A stretch of 36,489 nt of DNA from a virus: positions 1 through 36,489 of the IMG/VR virus record IMGVR_UViG_3300021185_001537; one strand, 5' to 3'. Positions 23,115 through 30,526 of this stretch are shown here, in pieces. A program made the translations under genes and the position numbers. Each line of letters starts with the position of its first letter. Position 1 is the first letter of the stretch. Below the pieces are notes generated by a model. It worked only from the letters and a program-made list of their open reading frames with translations. It was not told the DNA's origin and did no database searches.

Positions 23115-23123
23115 GGAGTAATT

Positions 23124-23585
23124 ATGCCTAACAGGTATCATCAAGGCACATATACACCGCAGAATCCACAAAAGTTTATTGGTGGTAAAGCACCTATGGC
23201 TCGTAGTAGTTGGGAACTAGCATTTATGAGATTTTGTGATCAACATCCTAACATACTAAAATGGGCAAGTGAAAACGTAAAGATACCTTACAGACATCCT
23301 TTTACAGGAAAAATCACAAACTATGTACCCGACTTTATGGTGCAATATCAAGATAAAGGTGGAAAAACTTTTGTTGAACTTGTAGAAATAAAACCTAAAA
23401 GTCAAAGCCTTATGGAAAGTGCTAGAGGCAAACATGATAAAGCCGCACTAGCCGTAAATGCTTCTAAGTGGGAAGCCGCTACAGAATGGTGCAAAGCAAA
23501 AGGTATTAAGTTTAAAGTAATTACAGAAGATCAAATATTCCGTAAGCCAGCCAGAACTACTAAACAACGTAAAAAAACTAGATAA
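23124..23585 (+). CDS. 4: Head completion protein gp4-like (TnsA-type nuclease fold)
   Basis: A 153-residue protein closely following T4 gp4 (150 residues): QGTYTPQNPQKFIGGKAPMARSSWELAFMRFCDQHPNILKWASENVKIPYRHPFTGK, then YVPDFMVQY and FVELVEIKPKSQ. The E of SSWE, the D of PDF and the E-x-K of VEIKPK form the PD-(D/E)xK nuclease signature. gp4 works with gp2 and gp50-class factors at head completion. AAGGAG lies 7 nt before the ATG. The C-terminus is very basic (RTTKQRKKTR), consistent with DNA contact. Confidence 0.85.
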   Translation: MPNRYHQGTYTPQNPQKFIGGKAPMARSSWELAFMRFCDQHPNILKWASENVKIPYRHPFTGKITNYVPDFMVQYQDKGGKTFVELVEIKPKSQSLMESARGKHDKAALAVNASKWEAATEWCKAKGIKFKVITEDQIFRKPARTTKQRKKTR

Positions 23586-23601
23586 CGGACAAGCAATTAG
23601 C

Positions 23602-24258
23602 ATGTTAGGAATAATTTCAGGCTACAGGACGGGGTCTACTACACTTATTCAAGAGTTAAGTACAACATTAAATATAACTTACAATCGAGAGTTTACTGGA
23701 GAGTTAGACTTTGTTCATAATGAGTTCAGTTACCCAGAGCCTATAAATCAAATATACAAAATAATGCCAACTGACAATAATCTCCTAGGAGAGACAAGAG
23801 ATTTATTTTATAAACATTGGCTAGACAATACTTTTAAATTATTTTACACAGTAAGAAATGATATTACTGCCCAAATAAAAAGTTGGGCATTGGCTAGTAA
23901 AACACATCGCTTTCACCCGTTTGAATTATCTGAGGTTTATGGTAGACATCTTGATACTGATTCAATTCATGTTAGTAGGTATAACAATGCAAACAATACT
24001 GAATTTGAAACTATCAAAGAATGCCAATCTCATATAAACGACACATTTGATGAATCATTTTTACTTACAAAAAAAGATAATATTATAAGCACTATGCAGA
24101 ATCAATACGAAATATATCAAAAGTATAAAGGCACAGTTTATTGGTTAGAAACTAGAGCAAAAACTAATAATAAAAGATATCCAAAAGTTTTTTCGTTACC
24201 ACCTTGCTATGACTCTTGGCATTGTGGTTCTGTTGGCGAACAATATTTTAAAGATTAA
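23602..24258 (+). CDS. Sulfotransferase-like P-loop protein (1)
   Basis: A 218-residue protein with a P-loop at residues 6-15 (SGYRTGSTTL), the form used for PAPS binding in sulfotransferases. FYTVRNDITAQIKSWALAS resembles their second motif (R-N-D-x3-Q-x-KSW). The C-terminal region has LPPCYDSWHCG with two Cys. It would transfer sulfate to a glycan, lipid or protein, with no substrate evident. It sits as cargo between gp4 and gp16, without its own clear promoter and with no Shine-Dalgarno. Sequence similarity to the second sulfotransferase at 29817 is limited to the motifs. Confidence 0.65.
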   Translation: MLGIISGYRTGSTTLIQELSTTLNITYNREFTGELDFVHNEFSYPEPINQIYKIMPTDNNLLGETRDLFYKHWLDNTFKLFYTVRNDITAQIKSWALASKTHRFHPFELSEVYGRHLDTDSIHVSRYNNANNTEFETIKECQSHINDTFDESFLLTKKDNIISTMQNQYEIYQKYKGTVYWLETRAKTNNKRYPKVFSLPPCYDSWHCGSVGEQYFKD

Positions 24259-24269
24259 AAAATTATACA

Positions 24270-24277
24270 GATAAATA
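24270..24277 (+). promoter_or_regulatory. T4-type late promoter box GATAAATA (leaderless geometry)
   Basis: GATAAATA, 5 nt (CAAGT), ATG 24283 of the small terminase gene. No Shine-Dalgarno. Confidence 0.7.
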
Positions 24278-24282
24278 CAAGT

Positions 24283-24774
24283 ATGACTAAGAAATTAGAA
24301 GAAGAATTCAATTTACCGCCTATTGACGAAACAAATGATAGCAACCAATCAGATCAAAACGCAAAAGAGTTACAAGAGTTTGATGTTGAGATAAAAGATG
24401 TTGAACAAGCATTAAGTGTTGCAGAAAAAATTGACCATGCATTAAAAAATGTGCAAGGTCTAGACGAGCACGATACTAACATGGACGATATTGCTCAACA
24501 GGCAGTAGACAGTTACCAACAACTTATGAATTTAGGCATGAATGTTAGCGATAGAGATGCCGGAAGTATTTTTGATAGTGCGGCCAAGATGTTAAAAACA
24601 GCCTTAGAAGCCAAAGACAGTAAAGTAAATTCTAAATTAAAGCAAATTGACATGATGATTAAAAAAGCAAGGCTTGATGCTACTGCTGGAAGTTATGAAT
24701 CAGGTAATTCTGCAGAAACTAAAGTTGTTGACCGTAACGAACTCTTAAAAATTATAAATTCAAAACCGGAGTAA
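24283..24774 (+). CDS. 16: Terminase small subunit gp16-like
   Basis: A 163-residue acidic helical protein (T4 gp16: 164). An acidic N-terminus (KKLEEEFNLPPIDETNDSNQ) is followed by two long coiled helices (KDVEQALSVAEKIDHAL; DAGSIFDSAAKMLKTALEAKDSKVNSKLKQIDMMIKKARLD), as in the gp16 oligomerisation core, and a KVVDRNELLKIINS tail. It recognises DNA and stimulates gp17. A radical SAM gene starts 1 nt after its stop, splitting gp16 from gp17 by about 3.4 kb, whereas in T4 they are adjacent. Confidence 0.8.
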   Translation: MTKKLEEEFNLPPIDETNDSNQSDQNAKELQEFDVEIKDVEQALSVAEKIDHALKNVQGLDEHDTNMDDIAQQAVDSYQQLMNLGMNVSDRDAGSIFDSAAKMLKTALEAKDSKVNSKLKQIDMMIKKARLDATAGSYESGNSAETKVVDRNELLKIINSKPE

Positions 24775-24775
24775 C

Positions 24776-26443
24776 ATGCACACACCCGTTGATTTTTTAA
24801 TCTTTAATGGTAGAAGTCATGTGACCGAAACCACTAAAAATAAGGAAACCGAAAAGGCTGGATCAGTTCAAGTATCTCAACGAACAATGGGAGCCTATAA
24901 AGTTGCATATCATTGTAGATTGCAAGGCTTTAAAGTGCAAGTAGTAGAATTTATTGAACAACTAACGTATCAAGAATATATAGACATTATAGATAAATTT
25001 GTTGGACCTAACACATTGGCTGTGGGTACTAGTGCAACATTTTTGCATCTACCCCTATCAAAAAACAAAACAGTAAACATAATGGGCGAGTATTCTTTTC
25101 TTTCTGCAAAATGGATTCCCACAGAAACACAGGAAGAAGAAGATAAGATTACACAATACATAAAAAATATAAACCCTGATTGTAAAATTATTGTTGGTGG
25201 TGCTATGGTAAACAAAAAGAGTTTAGAACATAGTAATATAGATATTATTTCAAGTGGTTACGGTGAAGTAAATGTGCCTGATATTTTAATGTCTTTACAA
25301 AAGAAAGAAGAAATTAAAAAACACTTTGAAGATATATGGAGTATGCATGAGATACAAACATCTTCAATGACATGGACTCACGAAGATTTACTAGAACCTG
25401 GGGAAATTATACCGTTTGAAATAGCAAGAGGTTGTATATTTAAATGTAATTTTTGTAATTTTAGAATGATTGGTAAAGAAAAAGGTACTTATGTTAGAGC
25501 AAGTGAACTTATCAGAGATGAGTTTGTGAGAAACTACGAAAAATTTGGAATCAGTAGATACTGGATAACAGACGATACATTTAATGATGACAATGACCGT
25601 CTAGAGGAGTTGCGAGATATAGTTCAGTCGTTACCGTTTAAAATAGAATTGATAGCATTTATACGTTTTGATCTAGTTGTAATAAAAGATCAAGCACAAT
25701 TATTAAAAGATTGTGGATTTAAAATGGGTCATGCTGGATTTGAAACAACAAATCCTGAATCTGCAAAAGATATAGGTAAAGGAATGCCTCCATTGAAACA
25801 AATGGATTATCTACGTGAACTTAAAAAAGATGTATGGAAAGATATTTACATACATTCAGGTTTTATGATGGGTTTACCGAGTGATACAAAAAAATCTATA
25901 AGGGATATGTTAAACTTTTTGAGAAGTAATGATAATCCTTTAGACAGTTATTTTGTATTTCCATTGAATATATCATTACCTGATCCTCATGCTAGTGCTC
26001 CACCAAGTAATTTTGCAAAAAATCCTGAAGAGTATGGATATGAATGGATACCTTTTGAAAATAAGCAAACGGAAGAATATATGAAAGATGGAAATTTTGC
26101 AAATTATAAAAATAAACACGGTATTACATATGAAGACATGTGGAATTATAGATCTAAGTTTTTAGTAAATAACCTTGGACACCCAAATGAATACAAACGT
26201 AAACTAATGTCACAGTTTCAATGCTTTGGATTGATTGGCTCAGATCTAACACCTGAAGAATTACTACAGCAAGTTAAAGATGATGAGTTCACATCTGCAG
26301 ATTGTGAACGGCTAGATAAACAAAACAAAGAAAAGTACTTCAATAGGCTTATGTCTATCAAAGAGCATACTACATTTGAAACATTAGAATTAGTAGATGC
26401 TGATAACCTTAAAAGAATATCTATTGCCAGGGAACAAGTTTAA
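24776..26443 (+). CDS. Radical SAM protein (paralogue 2)
   Basis: A 555-residue enzyme collinear with the one at 11915. It has the N-terminal HTPVDFLIF, TMGAYKVAYHCRLQGFKVQVVEF, KFVGPNTLAVGTSATF, VGGAMVNKK and SSGYGEVNVPDIL; the cluster motif at C220, C224 and C227 (RGCIFKCNFCNF); YWITDDTFNDDNDRL; GFETTNPESAKDIGKG; and HSGFMMGLPSD. No DxHxxG cobalamin motif is visible, so the N-terminal Rossmann-like part may bind something else. It begins 1 nt after gp16, so it depends on the gp16 late promoter or coupling. Its 3' end overlaps the converging gene by 23 nt. Substrate unknown; paralogy suggests two related modification steps. Confidence 0.85.
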   Translation: MHTPVDFLIFNGRSHVTETTKNKETEKAGSVQVSQRTMGAYKVAYHCRLQGFKVQVVEFIEQLTYQEYIDIIDKFVGPNTLAVGTSATFLHLPLSKNKTVNIMGEYSFLSAKWIPTETQEEEDKITQYIKNINPDCKIIVGGAMVNKKSLEHSNIDIISSGYGEVNVPDILMSLQKKEEIKKHFEDIWSMHEIQTSSMTWTHEDLLEPGEIIPFEIARGCIFKCNFCNFRMIGKEKGTYVRASELIRDEFVRNYEKFGISRYWITDDTFNDDNDRLEELRDIVQSLPFKIELIAFIRFDLVVIKDQAQLLKDCGFKMGHAGFETTNPESAKDIGKGMPPLKQMDYLRELKKDVWKDIYIHSGFMMGLPSDTKKSIRDMLNFLRSNDNPLDSYFVFPLNISLPDPHASAPPSNFAKNPEEYGYEWIPFENKQTEEYMKDGNFANYKNKHGITYEDMWNYRSKFLVNNLGHPNEYKRKLMSQFQCFGLIGSDLTPEELLQQVKDDEFTSADCERLDKQNKEKYFNRLMSIKEHTTFETLELVDADNLKRISIAREQV

Positions 26444-27053
26444 ATCTTTCTTTAGGTAATCCTAAAAAGTTAGTAGTCCACTCGCTTTGTCCTACAAAAT
26501 CTAGATGATGCCACTCATGTTTTCTTTCTAATTTTTGTTTTCCTAAAAAATCCCAATCTCGGTCGAGCAATATTTCTTCTATGTAACCTTTCATGGTTAC
26601 TACTTCATCAAAGTCATGTGAATCCCATTCAAAATGAAACAATTCAAATACATTATGGCTATTGTCTGCATAGTCTATGCTGATATCTATACCCCATTTA
26701 GGCTTTAACATAGATAACTTGTATATCCAAGGTGCTCCATCGGCCCAATGATTAAGTTGTTCTAATGCATATCCATGATAACCTTTACGTTCATATAAGT
26801 CTGCATGGTTTACATGAGCATTTGTATAGATATCAATTGGCTCTAACCAATCTTTTCTAATACATCTTCTGTATTTGTTAAATGCAACCTCTGTCATATT
26901 TGCTTTTGCATACTCTTGTTCTAATGGACATAAATCATAACCACTTTGATCGAAGCGATCTAGCATAGAATATGGCGGACATGCCATTTCTTCTATTGCA
27001 CAACCCCATGTTCGTCTAGGGTCTAATTCGTTTTTGCTGATAATAAAGTTCAT
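26421..27053 (-). CDS. Unknown protein, late-expressed
   Basis: A 210-residue soluble protein, MNFIISKNELDPRRTWGCAIEEMACPPYSMLDRFD, rich in Trp, His, Asp and Cys (C18, C25, C42, C63). It has LFHFEWDSHDFDE and KHEWHHLDF, a set of His/Asp residues that might bind metal. It faces against the local direction of transcription between two structural genes, with its own minus-strand late box AATAAATA 6 nt upstream, and ends 23 nt inside the radical SAM gene. It looks like independently acquired cargo. No family recognised. Confidence 0.65.
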   Translation of the reverse strand: MNFIISKNELDPRRTWGCAIEEMACPPYSMLDRFDQSGYDLCPLEQEYAKANMTEVAFNKYRRCIRKDWLEPIDIYTNAHVNHADLYERKGYHGYALEQLNHWADGAPWIYKLSMLKPKWGIDISIDYADNSHNVFELFHFEWDSHDFDEVVTMKGYIEEILLDRDWDFLGKQKLERKHEWHHLDFVGQSEWTTNFLGLPKERFKLVPWQ

Positions 27054-27059
27054 ATATTG

Positions 27060-27076
27060 TATTTATTTGATAAATA
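27060..27076. promoter_or_regulatory. Divergent pair of late promoter boxes
   Basis: The minus strand reads AATAAATA at 27060-27067, firing toward the gene starting at 27053. The plus strand reads GATAAATA at 27069-27076, firing toward ATG 27100. They are separated by 1 nt, forming a near-palindrome (TTATTTGATAAATAA). Only one polymerase could occupy the site at a time. Confidence 0.65.
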
Positions 27077-27099
27077 AGTGTAACAGGAGTTTTATTGTT

Positions 27100-27795
27100 A
27101 TGAGAGAACTAAAAGATATTATAAATGAATCCTTTAGCAAGGAATACGGCTATAGAGTTAAAATAGCCGCTGACTGTACTGCTGACCATATGTCAAAACT
27201 AGAAAGTGCATTACAGAAATATAACCTAGTAAGTGCTACACCATGGAAAAGATTACCTATTCAGGAAAATCCATTAGAGTTTCAAAGACACAAAGGCGCA
27301 AACTTTACAAGTGAAGTATGCAGTACTGATGTTATTGTTAAGTACCCAGTCAACTCAAGAATACTTGAAGTGTTTATTGCGGTAAACTTAGGGTTAGATC
27401 ATGAAAGAGTTCTCTGTATGGGTGTCAAAGAGCCAAAACGTATCGAAAGTGAAATGGCTGAAGAAAGACATGCTAATGATAAAGACAGAACTGTAACAGA
27501 AGAAGATTCCGAACTTGCAAAAGAAGAAATGGCTCATTATGAAAATGAAAATTCTGATTTAGACTTTAACGAAACATTGTTTGGTGAAGAACATAACCAA
27601 AAATTCCTAGCAGAGTTAGAAAAAATCAAAGCAGAAAAGGGTGCAGACTATTTTAGAAACTACCCAACTAAAGATGAGATCATGGGCGACAACTTAAAGC
27701 CAATGTATGATACAATTACTGGTACAGCACACGGCGGTTTGGCTCCAGAAGCCAAAGAAGTTGACGTTATTAGTCAAAGTGCAAGAAGAAACTAA
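27100..27795 (+). CDS. Conserved-type late protein, unknown
   Basis: A 231-residue protein, MRELKDIINESFSKEYGYRVKIAADCT, started at ATG 27100 with AGGAG 10 nt upstream, after a late box at 27069. Its frame is open further upstream, but that would run through the promoter. The first about 110 residues look like a compact alpha/beta domain (RVKIAADCTADHMSKLESALQKYNLVSATPWKRLP, then ILEVFIAVNLG). The remainder is acidic and helical (EMAEERHANDKDRTVTEEDSELAKEEMAHYENEN), ending GGLAPEAKEVDVISQSARRN. It is coupled to the next gene by TAATG. Position between terminase subunits suggests a head-assembly or virion protein. Confidence 0.6.
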   Translation: MRELKDIINESFSKEYGYRVKIAADCTADHMSKLESALQKYNLVSATPWKRLPIQENPLEFQRHKGANFTSEVCSTDVIVKYPVNSRILEVFIAVNLGLDHERVLCMGVKEPKRIESEMAEERHANDKDRTVTEEDSELAKEEMAHYENENSDLDFNETLFGEEHNQKFLAELEKIKAEKGADYFRNYPTKDEIMGDNLKPMYDTITGTAHGGLAPEAKEVDVISQSARRN

Positions 27796-28190
27796 TGAAC
27801 GATTTAGATTACAATAAAAAACTTATTTCTTTAATGGAAGGTGCATTTGTAATGCCCGGCCAAGCAGAAGAAAATGAGAATGTTACATATTCTAAGACTA
27901 AAACACAGGGCGATGCAACTGTAACAGTAAGTGCTAATGCAAAAAGCATGGAAGAGTTACATGATGTACTTAAATTAGCAGGTATTACTTTACCTAATTC
28001 GGATCACAACCACGAAGAGCCAGAAGCAGAAGAGCCAGAAGCAGAAGAGCCTGAAGTAGAAGTATCAGGTGACGAAGATTGTGATTCTTGTGCTAGTGAT
28101 GATCCATCATACAGCACTGACAAAGCAGTTTTAACAAGTGTTATCAAAGACAGACTGCTAAGTTACTTAAAAAATAGCCAAAACTCATAG
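27795..28190 (+). CDS. Small acidic protein with EPEAE repeats, probably virion
   Basis: A 131-residue protein: MNDLDYNKKLISLMEGAF, then a short beta segment (VTYSKTKTQGDATVTVSANAKSMEELHDVLKLAGI), an acidic repeat (EEPEAEEPEAEEPEVEV), CDSC and a helical C-terminus (SVIKDRLLSYLKNS). The acidic linker is encoded by a 15-bp tandem repeat. Marine T4-like phages have small proteins with a similar ANAxSMxELxxxLKLAGI segment near head genes, in my recollection. TAATG junction upstream. Confidence 0.55.
   Translation: MNDLDYNKKLISLMEGAFVMPGQAEENENVTYSKTKTQGDATVTVSANAKSMEELHDVLKLAGITLPNSDHNHEEPEAEEPEAEEPEVEVSGDEDCDSCASDDPSYSTDKAVLTSVIKDRLLSYLKNSQNS
28014..28058 (+). repeat. Three 15-bp tandem repeats
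   Basis: GAAGAGCCAGAAGCA occurs exactly at 28014-28028 and 28029-28043, then with changes at 28044-28058. It encodes EEPEA units and could vary in copy number by slippage. Confidence 0.8.
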
Positions 28191-28197
28191 ATTGTAG

Positions 28198-28205
28198 CAT
28201 AAATA
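28198..28205 (+). promoter_or_regulatory. Late promoter box CATAAATA before gp17
   Basis: CATAAATA, 6 nt (TATATT), ATG 28212. No Shine-Dalgarno. Near-leaderless class. Confidence 0.6.
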
Positions 28206-28211
28206 TATATT

Positions 28212-29810
28212 ATGCCTAAAGGAACAGTCACGACTGAGCTGGTCAAACCAGCCTATTCAAAAATTCAATACACATCTGAGATGTTGCAAGACTTTCAAAA
28301 GTGTTGTGATCCTATTACTGGCCCAATGTTCTTTATGAAAAAGTATGTTAAAATACAACATCCTACAAAGGGTGGTATTTCATTTGAACCTTTTGATTAT
28401 CAAGAAGACTTAATTATAAACTATAACGAACATAGGTACAGCATCAACATGCTGGGCAGACAGATGGGTAAAACCACTGTAGCCGCAGGATACTTACTTT
28501 GGTTTGCTATGTTTAAACCAGACAGTACAATACTAGTAGCGGCTCATAAATCAGCAGGTGCAATGGAGATTATGCAACGTATACGATATGCATATGAAAG
28601 TGTACCAGATCACATTAGAGCTGGTGTAAGTGAATACAATAAAATGAGTATTACATTTGATAATGGTAGCAGAATAGTAGCCGCCACAACAACAGAAAAT
28701 ACCGGTAGGGGTATGTCGCTTACGTTAGTATACTTAGACGAGTTTGCATTCGTACCACCTAGAATTGCTAGTGAGTTTTGGACTTCACTATCACCAACAT
28801 TAAGTACAGGTGGTAAGTGTATTGTAACAAGTACACCTAACAGTGATGAAGATACCTTTGCTATGATCTGGAATCAAGCAATAAAGACTGTTGATGAATA
28901 TGGTAACACCCAAGAAGTTGGTATAAACGGATTCAAAGGCTACTTAGCCACGTGGGACCAACACCCAGATAGATCTGATGTATGGGCCGAAGAAGAAAAA
29001 GGTAGAATTGGTGAAGAACGTTTTAGAAGAGAACACGAATGTGAATTTATCATTTATAACGAAACACTTATTGATCCTTTAAAGTTAGCAAATATGAAAG
29101 CAACAGAACCATTGTATAAAATGGGTCAAACACGTTGGTTTAAAAGACCTACACAAGACAGTATGTATGTAGTAAGTTTAGATCCTAGTGCAGGAACAGG
29201 CGGAGACAATGCCGCAATACAAGTAGTAGAATTACCCTCAATGGTGCAAGTAGCAGAATGGTGTCATAATAAAACACCTATTGAAGGCCAAATTAGAACC
29301 ATGATGGAGATTCTTAAAGAGATACAAAACTACGGTGCTAGAGAAATTTATTGGACAATAGAGAATAACACAATAGGTGAAGCGGCTTTAGTAGTTATTA
29401 GAGATACCGGAGAAGAAAGTTTCCCAGGTACATTTTTACATGATCCAGTAAAAATTCAAGGAAAAAAAGGACGTAAAGGCTTCCATATGAGCAGTAAAAC
29501 AAAAATGGAAGGTTGTATTCTATTAAAGAGATTTATAGAAAACGAAAAGATACATATTAAAAGTAAAGCCTTTGTTAGTGAACTAAAAAACTTTGTTGCA
29601 CGTGGCAACAGTTTTGCTGGGCAACCAGGCGAAACAGATGATTTAGTAACATCAATGTTAGTTAGTGTAAGAATGATCAGTTATATCAGTACCTTTGAAG
29701 ATGATGTATTTGAAGTAATAAATGCTAGTTTAGGTGATAGAAATCGCGATGATGATCTAGATGAGTTTAGAGATGAGTACGATGATCCGATGCCAATCGG
29801 TTTGTTATGA
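28212..29810 (+). CDS. 17: Terminase large subunit gp17-like
   Basis: The 532-residue packaging motor. Walker A GRQMGKTT is at 82-89, Walker B LVYLDE at 172-177 with catalytic Glu, and the coupling motif TSTPNS at 206-211. The C-terminal RNase H-like nuclease has its first Asp in VSLDPSAGTGGDN and its last in ETDDLVTSML. T4 gp17 is 610 residues, so this is slightly short, mainly at the termini. It ends in an acidic tail. The gene has a near-leaderless late promoter, and its stop lies in a duplicated 10-bp sequence shared with the next start. Confidence 0.95.
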   Translation: MPKGTVTTELVKPAYSKIQYTSEMLQDFQKCCDPITGPMFFMKKYVKIQHPTKGGISFEPFDYQEDLIINYNEHRYSINMLGRQMGKTTVAAGYLLWFAMFKPDSTILVAAHKSAGAMEIMQRIRYAYESVPDHIRAGVSEYNKMSITFDNGSRIVAATTTENTGRGMSLTLVYLDEFAFVPPRIASEFWTSLSPTLSTGGKCIVTSTPNSDEDTFAMIWNQAIKTVDEYGNTQEVGINGFKGYLATWDQHPDRSDVWAEEEKGRIGEERFRREHECEFIIYNETLIDPLKLANMKATEPLYKMGQTRWFKRPTQDSMYVVSLDPSAGTGGDNAAIQVVELPSMVQVAEWCHNKTPIEGQIRTMMEILKEIQNYGAREIYWTIENNTIGEAALVVIRDTGEESFPGTFLHDPVKIQGKKGRKGFHMSSKTKMEGCILLKRFIENEKIHIKSKAFVSELKNFVARGNSFAGQPGETDDLVTSMLVSVRMISYISTFEDDVFEVINASLGDRNRDDDLDEFRDEYDDPMPIGLL

Positions 29811-29820
29811 TTTGTTATGA
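29801..29820 (+). repeat. 10-bp tandem duplication at the gp17/sulfotransferase junction
   Basis: TTTGTTATGA occurs twice in direct tandem (29801-29810 and 29811-29820). The first copy supplies the gp17 TGA stop, the second the ATG of the following gene. Confidence 0.8.
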
Positions 29821-30482
29821 AACCAGAAGTACATATTTGCCTAGGACCTTTTAAAACTGGTACTACTTGGATTTGGGAAAATTTAAAACAAGATTCTAAA
29901 TATTCAACATTTAATAATTTAAAAGAACCGTTTTTATGGACAACTAACTTGCCCCCAGATCGTACTAGTATCTATATTAGAAAGGAATGGTTTAATTTCG
30001 CAGAAAAAACAGAAAAGATATTACTAGATTTTTCTCCTGGATATGAAGAAATTATACAACACCCAGATAACGTTTTAAATCTTATATCTAAATTTGATAT
30101 TAAATTTTTTGTTATTTTAAAAGACCCTATAGACATATTTGTGTCTAGTTGTAATTTTACTGGAAAACCAATAATTACTAGTACAACAAAACCTGAGAAA
30201 GCAAAACAAGTTTTAAACAAAACACATATTGTAAAGTATTCTGAGTGGTTACCAGTTTGGAAAAATAATTGTAATGTAACATGTATAGATTTTAACAAAA
30301 TAAATAACCCTGATTATATGAATGAAAAATTTGAAACAGACTTACCATGGAATAAAAAGCTCATAGGTAAGTCATTAGTTAAGTTTAATGTTCGATCTCA
30401 GTGGTCTCAAGAACTAGAAAACTACATGTCAGAGTACTTTTATGATGATGTAGAATATGTAAGGCAATTGATAAATGAATAA
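29817..30482 (+). CDS. Sulfotransferase-like protein (2)
   Basis: A 221-residue protein with the canonical sulfotransferase 5'-phosphosulfate loop KTGTTW at residues 13-18 (GPFKTGTTWIWENL) and a 3'-phosphate-type motif KDPIDIFVSS at 102-111. It is short for the family (often 250-350), and lacks an obvious C-terminal GxxGxxK loop. The predicted activity is PAPS-dependent sulfation of an unknown acceptor. The gene appears more AT-rich than gp17. Its ATG lies in the second copy of the 10-bp duplication that also holds the gp17 stop, as if inserted there. No Shine-Dalgarno. Confidence 0.75.
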   Translation: MKPEVHICLGPFKTGTTWIWENLKQDSKYSTFNNLKEPFLWTTNLPPDRTSIYIRKEWFNFAEKTEKILLDFSPGYEEIIQHPDNVLNLISKFDIKFFVILKDPIDIFVSSCNFTGKPIITSTTKPEKAKQVLNKTHIVKYSEWLPVWKNNCNVTCIDFNKINNPDYMNEKFETDLPWNKKLIGKSLVKFNVRSQWSQELENYMSEYFYDDVEYVRQLINE

Positions 30483-30497
30483 TAAATTACTATTATT

Positions 30498-30522
30498 GAT
30501 AAATACAAGTAGGAGATAAATA
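30498..30522 (+). promoter_or_regulatory. Two late promoter boxes before 30527
   Basis: GATAAATA occurs at 30498-30505 and again at 30515-30522. The first gives a 21-nt gap that includes AGGAG (30511-30515). The second lies only 4 nt from ATG 30527, so it may be chance, or a second start for a leaderless form. Confidence 0.6.
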
Positions 30523-30526
30523 TATA

